In this document: one piece after another, positions 12,019-22,590 of the stretch
Layout: every line of letters begins with the position of its first letter
Numbering within the stretch: the first letter of the stretch is position 1
From: Alteromonas sp. KC3
Lineage (GTDB): Bacteria; Pseudomonadota; Gammaproteobacteria; Enterobacterales; Alteromonadaceae
NCBI RefSeq assembly: GCF_016756315.1
Contig: NZ_AP024235.1
Span: forward strand, 3,720,001 to 3,784,000
DNA length: 64,000 nt
Direction of reading: 5' to 3'
The notes under the pieces: model-generated
What the model was told of the DNA's origin: nothing
Databases searched by the model: none
Seen by the model: only the letters and a program-made list of their open reading frames with translations
Translations under genes and position numbers: made by a program

Positions 12019-12423
12019 ACAACCCCAAACAGCCTTTTGACTTCTGCCTGAGTTATGTCGCATGAATGACAAGCTAATCGGAAGAATTGCCTTGCTATCA
12101 AATCATCGATTGATAACAAGCAATTCAGTCAAGTAGAGTAAAAAGTCATCTTTCGATTTCTCAGTTACTCAATTTTGATTGATTACTATTAATATCAGCT
12201 TTCCAAATTGTTAAAGAACGTTAGATGTTTCCTGCAAAAGCAGTACTTTCATCCTTAGAGTAAAAAACCCTAATCAATGCTTACTGAAACAGTAAATATT
12301 CATTAGGATTCAACTTCCGTTTTGACACATTTTTGCCATCTATTTCTTGCTTAGACAAGGCATCGGATTGCGTAGCGTGCTAGTAGCACGTGAGCGATAC
12401 GATAACGCAGTATAAGTAAGAAA
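12019..12423 (-). other. 23S-proximal internal transcribed spacer with boxA
   Basis: About 400-base spacer between tRNA-Ile and 23S. On the minus strand CGTTCTTTAACAA at 12208-12220 matches a boxA antitermination element; a near copy lies in the 16S leader. The sequence flanking the 23S ends looks able to pair as an RNase III processing stem, but I did not fold it. No protein gene is present. Confidence 0.7.
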
Positions 12424-12500
<77 letters not shown>

Positions 12501-12544
12501 TCAGTCTACAACCTGAAGCTTTCAAGCTCAGATTTTCAAGTAGA

Positions 12545-12620
12545 TGGTGGAGCTAAGCAGGATCGAACTGCTGACCTCCTGAATGCAAATCAGGCGCTCT
12601 CCCAGCTGAGCTATAGCCCC
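12545..12620 (-). tRNA. tRNA-Ala (TGC)
   Basis: 76 bases on the minus strand beginning GGGGCTATAGCTCAG, with anticodon TGC in GATTTGCATTC and an encoded CCA end. It is the first tRNA after 16S, the reverse of the E. coli Ile-then-Ala order. Confidence 0.97.
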
Positions 12621-12697
12621 ATAAACTTGTGTCGTTCTTCATTTTAAACAAGACTATCTGTGTAGGCACTGCATCAAGGCGTCTATCGACGTAATGG

Positions 12698-14231
<1,534 letters not shown>

Positions 14232-14540
14232 ATATATCGAAATATGAATCGTCGTTGTGACACTCTTAACGAGTGCCCACACAGATTGTCTTGTCTAAAT
14301 TTTTAAAGAACGTTGCGACTTCGTCGCAATTCACTAGAAGCTTTGCTTCCTAGTGACTCACCCTGTTCGAGTGAGGTGCGCATTTTACATCGTTTATTTT
14401 TGATGTCAACCTTGTTTTTAAACTTTTTATTTGCTTGAAAACTTGGTTTCGCACTTAGCTCTTTGAACACTTCATTTTACTTGAAGCCCCCTCAGAACGT
14501 GGAGCGCATTATAGATACCTACTGGAAAAGATCAACAGCT
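14232..14540 (-). promoter_or_regulatory. rRNA operon leader with tandem P1 and P2 promoters and boxA
   Basis: On the minus strand the upstream promoter has -35 TTGATC (14530-14535), a 16-base spacer and -10 TATAAT (14508-14513), followed by GC-rich GCGCTCC. The downstream promoter has -35 TTGACA (14404-14409), a 16-base spacer and -10 TAAAAT (14382-14387), followed by GCGCACC. GC-rich discriminators of this kind are typical of stringently controlled (ppGpp/DksA) rrn promoters. An A-rich tract upstream of the distal promoter could be an UP element. The leader also has a boxA-like CGTTCTTTAAAAA at 14300-14312 and a perfect hairpin TTGCGAC-ttc-GTCGCAA at 14313-14329. Confidence 0.85.
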
Positions 14541-14718
14541 AATTTGTCTTTTTTTGCATTTTAACCCAATTTTAGTGTTAACCGCTCATTTCTCCATCAT
14601 TTCATATGATCAAATGCACCTTTAGACTAGTTTTTTCACAATTTATTGTTCAATTTGTTACAAATGAGTAAACTATGACCAGCCTCCAACCCATAATAAA
14701 CAATAGAAAGGTAGGTAT

Positions 14719-15183
14719 ATGAAAGTAGGCTTTATTCAATGCGCTGTTATTAGCGCTATTTTTGCAATTGCAGGTTATTTGTTATTTTCTTCAGCTAGTT
14801 TAAATGTACACGTTCCATTGACCGTGTCCGCCGCTTTGCTCATTAGCGGTATCGTCACACCATGGCTAGCATCTCTTATTCAAAGCACATCTTCCTCAGA
14901 TGCCAGAGATAACACTCAAGAAGGTTCCATTGAAACACTCTACGTAGGTAATTTACCTTACCGTGCAAACGAGAGTGCAGTTAAGGAATACTTTAGCAGT
15001 TATATAGAAGTACAGTCTGTCCGCCTAATGAAGGATCGCAAAACAGGTAAGCGTAAAGGTTATGGTTTTATTGAAGTGATCACTGACGATCTAAATAGCG
15101 TCATTGATAAAACTAACGATTCCATCTTTCAAGAACGTACGCTAAAAGTACGCCCAGCGAAAGATAAGGTCGAACACGCTTAA
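14719..15183 (+). CDS. Membrane-anchored RRM RNA-binding protein
   Basis: A 154-residue protein with two predicted membrane helices (about 5-24 and 34-56), a short polar linker and a canonical RNA-recognition motif: RNP2 LYVGNL at 74-79 and RNP1 RKGYGFIEV at 112-120. The aromatic residues that stack on RNA (Y75, Y115, F117) are all present, so single-stranded RNA binding is likely. Both termini are predicted to be cytoplasmic, which would place the RRM on the inner face of the membrane. The ribosome site is AAAGG with suitable spacing. It is divergent from the rRNA operon, so the two promoters share about 490 bases. Confidence 0.85.
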   Translation: MKVGFIQCAVISAIFAIAGYLLFSSASLNVHVPLTVSAALLISGIVTPWLASLIQSTSSSDARDNTQEGSIETLYVGNLPYRANESAVKEYFSSYIEVQSVRLMKDRKTGKRKGYGFIEVITDDLNSVIDKTNDSIFQERTLKVRPAKDKVEHA

Positions 15184-15207
15184 GGTATGTTCATGTTGAT
15201 ATAAACA

Positions 15208-15237
15208 AAAGCCCGGACTCGTTCCGGGCTTTTTTAT
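15208..15237. terminator. Bidirectional terminator
   Basis: Stem AAAGCCCGGA / TTCCGGGCTTT with a short loop, then T6. It separates the RRM gene from the convergent hypothetical gene and has A and T tracts on both sides. Confidence 0.9.
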
Positions 15238-15256
15238 ATTTACAAACTCTTCCTAA

Positions 15257-16573
15257 TTATGAATTAGCAGTTGTCTCTGTGCTTTGCGGAAGTCCTTGCA
15301 ACAAAGTTTGGTTAAAGGTATGAAATCTATTTATTGCCGATACCAAGTCAGGCACCTGAACGTCTTCCATTTTACTAATTAGTCCCGCAATTAAGGTATT
15401 GTAATCTTCATTGCTAGATAACGTACTTTCTACATTGGAAAATGTGCTCATCATTTTATCTAGGTATTGCGAGATTGGACTCACAACATTTCCAAATTGC
15501 GATTTGTCACTTTTCTCATCATTATAATGCTGAATATTTTCATACGTCTTTAGGACTTCTGTTTGTGTTGTCCTGTTCAGTTGAAGCGCGTAACCAACCA
15601 GTTCCTTATCATCAAAGCCCAAACTGAGTGCTTCTTCAAACGCTTTGTCTATGTCTCCACTATAAAACGTATCTGCAAGATCCTGAACTTGCCCAACGAG
15701 ATCCGCAACTGATTGAAGCTCATCTTCATCTAACTCACCTTTGAGCGAAAAACTAATACCGCTTCTTTCGTAATATTGGTAAGAAGTGGTTTGCTCAGCT
15801 GTAAACGATTGCGAATCACTACTTGTTTCAGCGCCGTTGTCATCTGACGCGTTTTGCGTACCAGAATTTTGTGCAGTGAATGACAATTGCTGCGAAGCCT
15901 GAAATGACCGCAGACTTTCAAAGCTAAAGGTCACCTCATCGCCATCTTTGGTTCGGATTAAAAGGCTTCCTGACTTTTCATCTGACGCTGATACTGCTTC
16001 TAAAGACGTTAATGACACTGCAGTAGCTTCATTGCGACCAAAAATGTCTGTTTCTAGGTCGTCAATGCCCGTATCAATCAAGTCACGGCTTTTTGTCATT
16101 CCTTGCTGAATTTCGTCATTCATAAACCCCGCAAGATCTTTTTCTGCCATAGCAAAGCCACGACTCACACCTTCTCTCGCTTGGCTAAATAATCCGGTGA
16201 GCTTTTCATCACTAGCCCCACCATTCGCCGCACCTCGAATCACTCCCCCCACAAACTTAAGAACGTTCCTCGCCACCTTTTCAAAATCGAACAAACTGGT
16301 CGACTTTTCTTCAATCGCTTTGTCTTTCGATTCCTGTGGTTTTTGGCCGTCAATCTCAAGTGTTTGGTTAAGACTGCTGCTGACAACACGTAGTCCGATA
16401 CTGGTCTGACTGCTTGATACCGACACCGACGCCGCTTGTTGCTTTGAAAACTCGGCAGCTTGTTGCAACCCATCTTGTTGCAATTGCTTTTTCAGCGCCT
16501 CATTCGGGTGAACTGATGCCTTTTGCTCAGCCTTTTGGTCTCCCATAAAGGCTTTAATTTGACCCACGTTCAT
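15257..16573 (-). CDS. Hypothetical Ser/Gln-rich protein, DUF5610-like
   Basis: A 438-residue hydrophilic protein with no signal peptide or membrane span. The first 90 residues are low-complexity (Gln, Ser, Lys). The segment at about 90-175 (GGASDEKLTGLFSQAREGV, then GFAMAEKDL) resembles the DUF5610 family as I recall it, but I cannot confirm this. The rest is rich in Ser and Asp and predicted helical near the C-terminus. GAGGA seven bases upstream supports the start. Function is unknown; flagellar-hook-like secretion partners share this kind of composition, but no flagellar gene is nearby. Confidence 0.7.
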   Translation of the reverse strand: MNVGQIKAFMGDQKAEQKASVHPNEALKKQLQQDGLQQAAEFSKQQAASVSVSSSQTSIGLRVVSSSLNQTLEIDGQKPQESKDKAIEEKSTSLFDFEKVARNVLKFVGGVIRGAANGGASDEKLTGLFSQAREGVSRGFAMAEKDLAGFMNDEIQQGMTKSRDLIDTGIDDLETDIFGRNEATAVSLTSLEAVSASDEKSGSLLIRTKDGDEVTFSFESLRSFQASQQLSFTAQNSGTQNASDDNGAETSSDSQSFTAEQTTSYQYYERSGISFSLKGELDEDELQSVADLVGQVQDLADTFYSGDIDKAFEEALSLGFDDKELVGYALQLNRTTQTEVLKTYENIQHYNDEKSDKSQFGNVVSPISQYLDKMMSTFSNVESTLSSNEDYNTLIAGLISKMEDVQVPDLVSAINRFHTFNQTLLQGLPQSTETTANS

Positions 16574-16775
16574 AATTTGATCCTCACTATCCTCTTTCTT
16601 ATTATCGGCACTGAATCAGGATTGTTTAATTTTAATACACCTTTTTTATCCCTGCTTGTATAAAAGTGCTTATAAAGCCATTTAGCATTGCACATATTTT
16701 GTGAGGGACTACAATTCGCGACCTTGCAAAACAAAACAACGGTGTTAACCACGAAATCGTGATGGAGAGAGTAAT

Positions 16776-17870
16776 ATGACCGCACCAGATCTGAAAAACT
16801 ATCAAGCTCAGCTTGACGAAAAAGTTACCCGCCTAGGTGACTTACTTTCTCCATTTAATGCACCGAAGTTAGAGGTTTTTAGTTCCCAGCCTACGCATTA
16901 CCGTATGCGTGCTGAGTTTAGGGTTTGGCATGAAGGTGACGACCTATATCACATCATGTTCAACCAAGAGACAAAGGAAAAATACCGTGTCGACGCTTTT
17001 CCACCAGCATGCGAGACCATTAATCGCGCAATGACCGCGTTACTGGAACACGTAAGACCGTCAGAAGTCTTAAGGAAAAAGCTTTTTCAGATAGATTACC
17101 TTTCTGCGCTTTCAGGAGAATTGGTAATAAGCCTCTTATATCACCGTCAACTCGACGACGAATGGGAACAACAGGCAAGAGCATTAAAGCAATCACTTGA
17201 AACTGAGTTTAAAAAAGTAAACATCATTGGCCGAGCTCGTAAGCAGAAACGCGTTATAGATGATGACTTCGTTATTGAGCGATTACCAATTAAAGACAGA
17301 ACATTCATTTTCAAACATATCGAAAATAGCTTTACCCAACCAAATGCTTCGGTAAATTGCAGCATGATTGAATGGGCTCTTGACTGTGTTACCCCCCTTA
17401 CCGGTGATCTACTCGAAATGTATTGTGGCGCAGGAAACTTCTCACTTCCTTTGGCGCTTCATTTCGACAATGTGGTTGGAACTGAAATAGCGAAGCCGTC
17501 AGTTCAAGCTGCACAGTTCAACATAGAACAAAACAAACTGAATAACGTAAAAATTGTTAGATTAGCCGCGGAAGAATTTACACAAGCCATGAAAGGCGAA
17601 CGTACGTTTAGTCGGTTAGAAGGAATTGAACTGAAGGATTACAACTTTACAACGGTTCTTGTCGACCCTCCGCGCGCAGGCCTTGATGTAGAATCACTAA
17701 AAATGATTCAGGATTACGACAACATTGTATATATCTCATGTAATCCCGAGACGCTTGCACAGAATCTTGAATTACTTTGCAAAACTCACGAAATAAGTGC
17801 AGCGGCGTTATTCGACCAATTCCCGTTTACACATCACGTCGAAGCTGGTGTGCTATTGTCACGAAAATAG
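16776..17870 (+). CDS. trmA: tRNA (uracil-5-)-methyltransferase TrmA
   Basis: SAM-dependent enzyme that makes 5-methyluridine at position 54 of tRNA. At 364 residues it matches E. coli TrmA (366). The SAM-binding motif is [14 protein letters not shown], the DPPRAG motif follows, catalytic C322 is in ISCNPETL and general base E356 is in HHVEAGVLL. It has no iron-sulfur cysteine cluster, as expected for TrmA rather than RlmD. It lies next to fabR, as in E. coli, where the order is trmA-yijD-fabR-sthA; the yijD gene is absent here. A terminator follows. Confidence 0.95.
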   Translation: MTAPDLKNYQAQLDEKVTRLGDLLSPFNAPKLEVFSSQPTHYRMRAEFRVWHEGDDLYHIMFNQETKEKYRVDAFPPACETINRAMTALLEHVRPSEVLRKKLFQIDYLSALSGELVISLLYHRQLDDEWEQQARALKQSLETEFKKVNIIGRARKQKRVIDDDFVIERLPIKDRTFIFKHIENSFTQPNASVNCSMIEWALDCVTPLTGDLLEMYCGAGNFSLPLALHFDNVVGTEIAKPSVQAAQFNIEQNKLNNVKIVRLAAEEFTQAMKGERTFSRLEGIELKDYNFTTVLVDPPRAGLDVESLKMIQDYDNIVYISCNPETLAQNLELLCKTHEISAAALFDQFPFTHHVEAGVLLSRK

Positions 17871-17900
17871 AGCACGGCTTCTATACAAAAAAAGTATACT

Positions 17901-17925
17901 AAAGAGGCCAAAAGCGGCCTCTTTT
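17901..17925 (+). terminator. Terminator after trmA
   Basis: Stem AAAGAGGCC / GGCCTCTTT with loop AAAAGC, ending in a short T run, 30 bases after the trmA stop. Confidence 0.8.
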
Positions 17926-17984
17926 ACATTAGAGAATGTTAGTTTTTGCGCTTTAGTTTTACGGTAAAGATCAACACCCTCTCG

Positions 17985-18587
17985 TTATTTCTTACCTACA
18001 GTTGTCGTTGCGCCCACCTGCACAAACCTCAGTTGAGCTTTAACTTTTTCACCAATTTCACCACGCAATTTATCGTCAGCTTCCAGTGCTTCAGCCCCCG
18101 CACTGAAAACAAGTCTCACCATCGCATCAGCTTGCAATTGCGCACATGCATATTCCACACTTTGTTGCTCAATAATATAGTCGGTGAGCTCATCAATAAA
18201 ATGCTGTATTTCTCGAAAAACTGCTAAACGATACGCCGAAGACGTTCCTGTGTGCTCACGCAATAATAAACGAAATACATTTTTATTCGCTGCGATAAAC
18301 TCCATGAAAGTTTCTACTGAGGTATGAATAACACCGCCGCCAGATGCAATGCGTCGCCTGGCCTGCCGCATCAATTGTCGAAGTGCTAAACCAGCTTCGT
18401 CGACCAATGTAAGCCCCAATTCATCCATATCTTTGAAGTGTCGATAGAAAGACGTAGGAGCAATACCTGCTTCACGAGCAACTTCTCTTAAGCTAATTGC
18501 CGAAAGACTTCGGTTTTCATCAAGCAAAGAGAACGCGGCGTGGATGATATTTTGGCGGGTTTTTAATTTCTGTTCTTGTCGGCTCAC
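17985..18587 (-). CDS. fabR: Unsaturated fatty acid repressor FabR (TetR family)
   Basis: A 200-residue TetR-family regulator very close to E. coli FabR. The helix-turn-helix segment [18 protein letters not shown] (about 37-54) and the blocks [13 protein letters not shown] and LRQLMRQAR are almost identical. FabR senses the acyl-chain pool and represses unsaturated fatty acid synthesis. The desaturase encoded 2.7 kb away is an obvious target, and a candidate palindrome lies upstream of it. It is transcribed away from the DSBA gene and could also control that divergent promoter. Confidence 0.93.
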   Translation of the reverse strand: MSRQEQKLKTRQNIIHAAFSLLDENRSLSAISLREVAREAGIAPTSFYRHFKDMDELGLTLVDEAGLALRQLMRQARRRIASGGGVIHTSVETFMEFIAANKNVFRLLLREHTGTSSAYRLAVFREIQHFIDELTDYIIEQQSVEYACAQLQADAMVRLVFSAGAEALEADDKLRGEIGEKVKAQLRFVQVGATTTVGKK

Positions 18588-18808
18588 AGTTACACCATAT
18601 TAAGAGGCCCTAGCATAAGACTTTGTAGTCTATCGTAAGAGTATGCGTCAAAGAAACAAAGAAGGTGAATTCTCGCTTAAGCAAATGTTGACGATATTAA
18701 AACGTGACGAAGTTAATATTTTGTTAAGAACTGAAAATAGAGTGTGATACGGTAGTTTAATAGAGTCTGCTGTCAAATAACCAAGGGGCGTATTGTGCCT
18801 AGTTTATT

Positions 18809-20173
18809 GTGAAAAAGGTCATTCAACGCTACTTACTAAGAGCGATATCAAGTGACGTATTGCGAGATGGACGGCGCAAATTTCACCGCTTACTACGCCG
18901 TCTTACAAATCGTAAGGCATGCATTAATGTTTATCTGAAAGTGGATGATCCCTATTCATACCTTTTAGTGCAGGCGCTCCCCAGTATAGAAAAGCGCTTT
19001 AATGTCGAGTTTAGTGCTAACGTCATTTATTCATTGCAAGAAGACATGTTTCCCGAACCAGAATTATGGGCAAAACACGCGTTAGTTGACGCAAATTATG
19101 TGGCTTCTCTTTATCACTTCAAATTTTTACCACACCCCAACAAGTCACAATCGGCGATTGATGTAGCACATTACGACGCCTACGCAATACATTTACAAGA
19201 TAGAATTGACCAAGGAGACAGTTGGCAAGCTTTACTCCGTATATTTGAAGATTACTGGCAATCACGCAATGCTAACGAGCCATATCGTCAAATGAAACAA
19301 TCAAAGAACGCTGATGCCCTCAAAATAAAGCTCAAAGAAAATAGTAATTCCCTATCACAGCAAGGGCACTACCTACCTGCGACCCTCTATTTTGAGGGAG
19401 AGTGGTATTGGGGCATAGATCGCCTTTGCCATTTGGAAGAGCGTTTGTTACACGAGAATCTAGGAAAACTACCTACTATCCATGTTGTTTTCGACCGCAG
19501 TTATTTGAATATTCAAAGCTCAATAATACATAACGCCGCACTACCCTCTGTAAAAGTGGAAAACGTCCCCCCTATTGAACTGTTTTGGTCAGCACGCAGT
19601 CCTTATTCCTATATCGCACTTTACAAGGCCATATACCTTGCCAACGCGTATGGTGTACCACTTAACGTAAAGCCTGTCCTACCTATGATGATGAGGGGAC
19701 TAGATGTCCCTAAAAAGAAAGCCCTTTACATATTCTTAGATACCACACGAGAAGCTCGAAAATTGGGCATTGAATACGGTTTTGTCGCAGATCCCTTAGG
19801 CCCTGGCGTTGAGCGTTGTTACTCCCTTTTACGTTTTGCTCGCGAACGAGGACGCTACCTTGAATACCTTTTGGCATTCGCACAAGGCGTAAATGCCAAA
19901 GGCATTAGGGCAGACACCAATGAGGGAATGAAACGTATTGTTGAACAAGCGGGATTAAATTGGACCGAAGCAAAATGTCACCTAAGCGACAGTCACTGGA
20001 AAGAGGAAGTGGTATCAAATCAACAAGAAATGTACGCCTTTGGTAATTGGGGTGTACCGATTTTTCGCTACAAAAACACGATGGTGTGGGGTCAGGACAG
20101 AATGTTTGTCATTGAGAGAGAATTACGAGACGCAATGAGAACATCGCCGGTCTCAATTCATCAACTAGATTAA
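18809..20173 (+). CDS. Tandem DSBA/HCCA-isomerase thioredoxin-fold protein
   Basis: A 454-residue protein with two copies of a DSBA-like thioredoxin domain of the 2-hydroxychromene-2-carboxylate isomerase/GST-kappa type. The first spans about 30-225 with KVDDPYSYLL and the second about 235-445 with SARSPYSYIA. The shared PYSY signature marks the glutathione-binding turn. There is no CxxC pair, so disulfide exchange is not expected; a glutathione-linked isomerase or transferase is more likely. The start is a GTG at 18809 without a strong ribosome site. The alpha/beta hydrolase gene begins 11 bases after the stop, and the two look co-transcribed. Confidence 0.8.
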   Translation: MKKVIQRYLLRAISSDVLRDGRRKFHRLLRRLTNRKACINVYLKVDDPYSYLLVQALPSIEKRFNVEFSANVIYSLQEDMFPEPELWAKHALVDANYVASLYHFKFLPHPNKSQSAIDVAHYDAYAIHLQDRIDQGDSWQALLRIFEDYWQSRNANEPYRQMKQSKNADALKIKLKENSNSLSQQGHYLPATLYFEGEWYWGIDRLCHLEERLLHENLGKLPTIHVVFDRSYLNIQSSIIHNAALPSVKVENVPPIELFWSARSPYSYIALYKAIYLANAYGVPLNVKPVLPMMMRGLDVPKKKALYIFLDTTREARKLGIEYGFVADPLGPGVERCYSLLRFARERGRYLEYLLAFAQGVNAKGIRADTNEGMKRIVEQAGLNWTEAKCHLSDSHWKEEVVSNQQEMYAFGNWGVPIFRYKNTMVWGQDRMFVIERELRDAMRTSPVSIHQLD

Positions 20174-20184
20174 GAACTGTCAAA

Positions 20185-21129
20185 ATGAATAGCACAAAGT
20201 ATATTACATCCAATTTATCCATTGAGCAGTGGCAGCAAACTGGCCAAACGTTTCCTTATTGCGAAATGAATATCTTTTACCAGGACAGTAAATACAGTGA
20301 ATTGGGTGTAAAAAAGATTCATCCCAATAATTTGCAGGTTGCTCCAACAGTAGTTTTAATACATGGATTCCCTACCGCTAGTTGGGACTGGCACAAAATA
20401 TGGCCTTCACTGTGTCAGCACTTTAGAGTGATTACACTTGATATGCTTGGATTTGGCTTTTCCGATAAACCAAGCGAGTATGACTATTCAATTCACAACC
20501 AAGCGAATGTTTTCGAAGCACTGTTAAAGCACCTTAATATAACGCAATGTCATATCATCGCCCATGACTACGGTGATTCTGTTGCGCAAGAGTTACTTTA
20601 TCGACACGCCCACATTCATCACAATGATGAAGGACTTACCCTACAAAGCGCGACACTCCTTAACGGCGGACTCTTTCCTGAAACTCATCGACCTAAATTT
20701 ATTCAAACTTTGCTGAATTCTCCTCTGGGCTTCTATGTCGCTAAGTTGATCAGCAAAAAAAGCGTTGATAGCAATATGCGATCTGTCTTTGGAAACGATA
20801 CTCAACCAAGTGTTCAGGAACTAGAGGAAATGTGGCAGCTTATTAATTTCAACCAAGGAAAGCAGGTTTTCCATAAACTCATCGGGTATATGACACAACG
20901 CAAATATCACAGAGAGCGGTGGTTAGAGGCGTTAACACACGCCGTTTGCCCAATACAAATTATCAACGGTAGTGCGGATCCCATATCAGGAGAGCACATG
21001 GTAGAGCGGTATGAGACATTAGTCTCAAGCAAGAATATCGTTCGCCTCGCAAATGTTGGGCATTACCCTCAAATGGAAGCACCTGAAGCCGTTAGCGAAA
21101 CAATCATCTCTTTTATAAACAAGCAATAA
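20185..21129 (+). CDS. Alpha/beta hydrolase, epoxide-hydrolase/dehalogenase type
   Basis: A 314-residue alpha/beta hydrolase. The oxyanion motif is HGFP at 60-63, and the nucleophile elbow AHDYGDS has Asp128 where esterases have Ser. The catalytic His is in NVGHYPQMEAP near 292. An Asp nucleophile is typical of epoxide hydrolases and haloalkane dehalogenases. It follows the tandem DSBA gene by 11 bases and precedes the desaturase, suggesting activity on a lipid-derived or hydrophobic epoxide. The substrate is not known. Confidence 0.85.
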   Translation: MNSTKYITSNLSIEQWQQTGQTFPYCEMNIFYQDSKYSELGVKKIHPNNLQVAPTVVLIHGFPTASWDWHKIWPSLCQHFRVITLDMLGFGFSDKPSEYDYSIHNQANVFEALLKHLNITQCHIIAHDYGDSVAQELLYRHAHIHHNDEGLTLQSATLLNGGLFPETHRPKFIQTLLNSPLGFYVAKLISKKSVDSNMRSVFGNDTQPSVQELEEMWQLINFNQGKQVFHKLIGYMTQRKYHRERWLEALTHAVCPIQIINGSADPISGEHMVERYETLVSSKNIVRLANVGHYPQMEAPEAVSETIISFINKQ

Positions 21130-21182
21130 GCGATTTTCACTTCAAATGTCGACGCGAATTTGACGGCATAATCTATAATTAA

Positions 21183-21200
21183 ACTTTACACATGTAAGCA
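21183..21200. promoter_or_regulatory. Candidate FabR operator upstream of the desaturase
   Basis: ACTTTACACATGTAAGCA contains the inverted repeat TTACA-CA-TGTAA. It matches the E. coli fabA FabR site, as I remember it (AGCGTACACGTGTTAGCT), at about 12 of 18 positions including the TACAC/TGT core. It lies about 80 bases before the desaturase start, in a plausible promoter region, and a fabR gene is present nearby. I have not run a motif search. Confidence 0.5.
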
Positions 21201-21278
21201 GAACTTATCTTGGTTTTGCTTGCCTGAACTTCCGTAAAACGATAAATTAGCGAACAGTTGTAAGCCAAGTTGTATAAA

Positions 21279-22406
21279 ATGAAAAAACCTCCTCTTATTT
21301 TGACTAACGTGCTGGTATTTTTAATATCTGGCGCGATTGCATTTATTGGTGTTCCACTTTGGGTGGCATATCAAGGTATTGATTGGGCCGAAATTGGCGC
21401 TGCTATATTCCTATTTTACTTTACAGGTATGTCTATCACTGCTGGCTACCATCGCTTGTGGTCACACAAAACTTATGACGCCAATGTTGTGGTACGCGTC
21501 ATACTCGCAATCGGCGGTGCCATGGCACTGCAAAATAGTATTCTGCACTGGTCGTCAGATCACCGCATTCACCATCGTCACGTTGATGACAATGACAAAG
21601 ATCCCTACTCAGCCAAAAAGGGGTTGTGGTTCGCTCACATAGGGTGGATGCTGCGTGAATATCAAGCGAAACGCTATGATGATTACAGCAATTGCAAAGA
21701 CCTACAGAAGGACAAGGTCGTAATGTGGCAACACAATCATTATCTCCCTATCGTTCTGGCGGCTAATTTTGGTATTACTGGATTGCTAGGATATCTAAAT
21801 GGTGATGTGCTTGGCATGATTTTAATTGCGGGTGTTCTTCGTCTGGTATTGGTTCATCACGTCACCTTCTTTATTAATTCACTTGCCCATTTTTGGGGTA
21901 GTCAACCTTATACCGACAAGAACACAGCAAGAGATAATGGTGTTCTAGCATTCTTCACCTTTGGTGAAGGTTATCATAACTATCACCATATCTTTGAGTA
22001 TGACTATCGCAACGGGATTCGTTGGTATCAGTTTGATCCAACCAAGTGGTTGATTAAAGGTCTTTCTTATTTTGGGTTAACACGTAATCTTCGCAAGGTA
22101 CCTGAAGAACGTATCGAAAAAGCATTGGCAGCTATGCAACTTCAGCGTGCTAGCGAACAAGTCTCTGTATTACCAAATGCTGAAGAGTTAATGCACACCA
22201 TTCAGCAAGAATACGACTTACTTATGCAGCGTATGAGCGACTACTACTCAACAAAGAAACGGGTAATGCGTATTAAGCAAAAAACATTGAAGCGCAGTAT
22301 TGAAGGATTAGAGCTAGCTTATAAGTACAAGGAACTAAAGCACGCGTTTGCTGTTCAAAAAGAAAAATGGTTACAACTGCAAACCTTGTCTTTGCAAATG
22401 GCATAA
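21279..22406 (+). CDS. Membrane fatty acid (acyl-CoA) delta-9 desaturase
   Basis: Integral-membrane di-iron desaturase of 375 residues. It has the three His boxes HRLWSH (about 58-63), HRIHHRH (about 95-101) and, further on, YHNYHH, plus four predicted membrane helices. It introduces a cis double bond into acyl chains using oxygen and an electron donor. A hydrophilic coiled-coil-like tail of about 100 residues follows the catalytic core and may be regulatory. I start at the ATG at 21279 rather than the TTG at 21270; neither has a clear ribosome site. Probable FabR target, see the palindrome at 21183. Confidence 0.9.
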   Translation: MKKPPLILTNVLVFLISGAIAFIGVPLWVAYQGIDWAEIGAAIFLFYFTGMSITAGYHRLWSHKTYDANVVVRVILAIGGAMALQNSILHWSSDHRIHHRHVDDNDKDPYSAKKGLWFAHIGWMLREYQAKRYDDYSNCKDLQKDKVVMWQHNHYLPIVLAANFGITGLLGYLNGDVLGMILIAGVLRLVLVHHVTFFINSLAHFWGSQPYTDKNTARDNGVLAFFTFGEGYHNYHHIFEYDYRNGIRWYQFDPTKWLIKGLSYFGLTRNLRKVPEERIEKALAAMQLQRASEQVSVLPNAEELMHTIQQEYDLLMQRMSDYYSTKKRVMRIKQKTLKRSIEGLELAYKYKELKHAFAVQKEKWLQLQTLSLQMA

Positions 22407-22432
22407 GCCAATTTAGTTAACAATACGCGTAA

Positions 22433-22470
22433 AAAAACCACACCAGCCTTTGGCTCGTGTGGTTTTTTAT
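22433..22470 (+). terminator. Terminator after desaturase
   Basis: Stem AAACCACAC / GTGTGGTTT with an inner AGCC-TTT-GGCT helix and a following T6 run. Confidence 0.9.
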
Positions 22471-22590
22471 TATCTACGACTAGAGTCGGTTGGAATTACT
22501 GTGGTAGTCAGGTAATACTATGATAAGAGCGTGCTAAGTTTCACTTGGTACACGCTTATCTAAAATAAAAAACAACGAGTTGGGAAAAAC

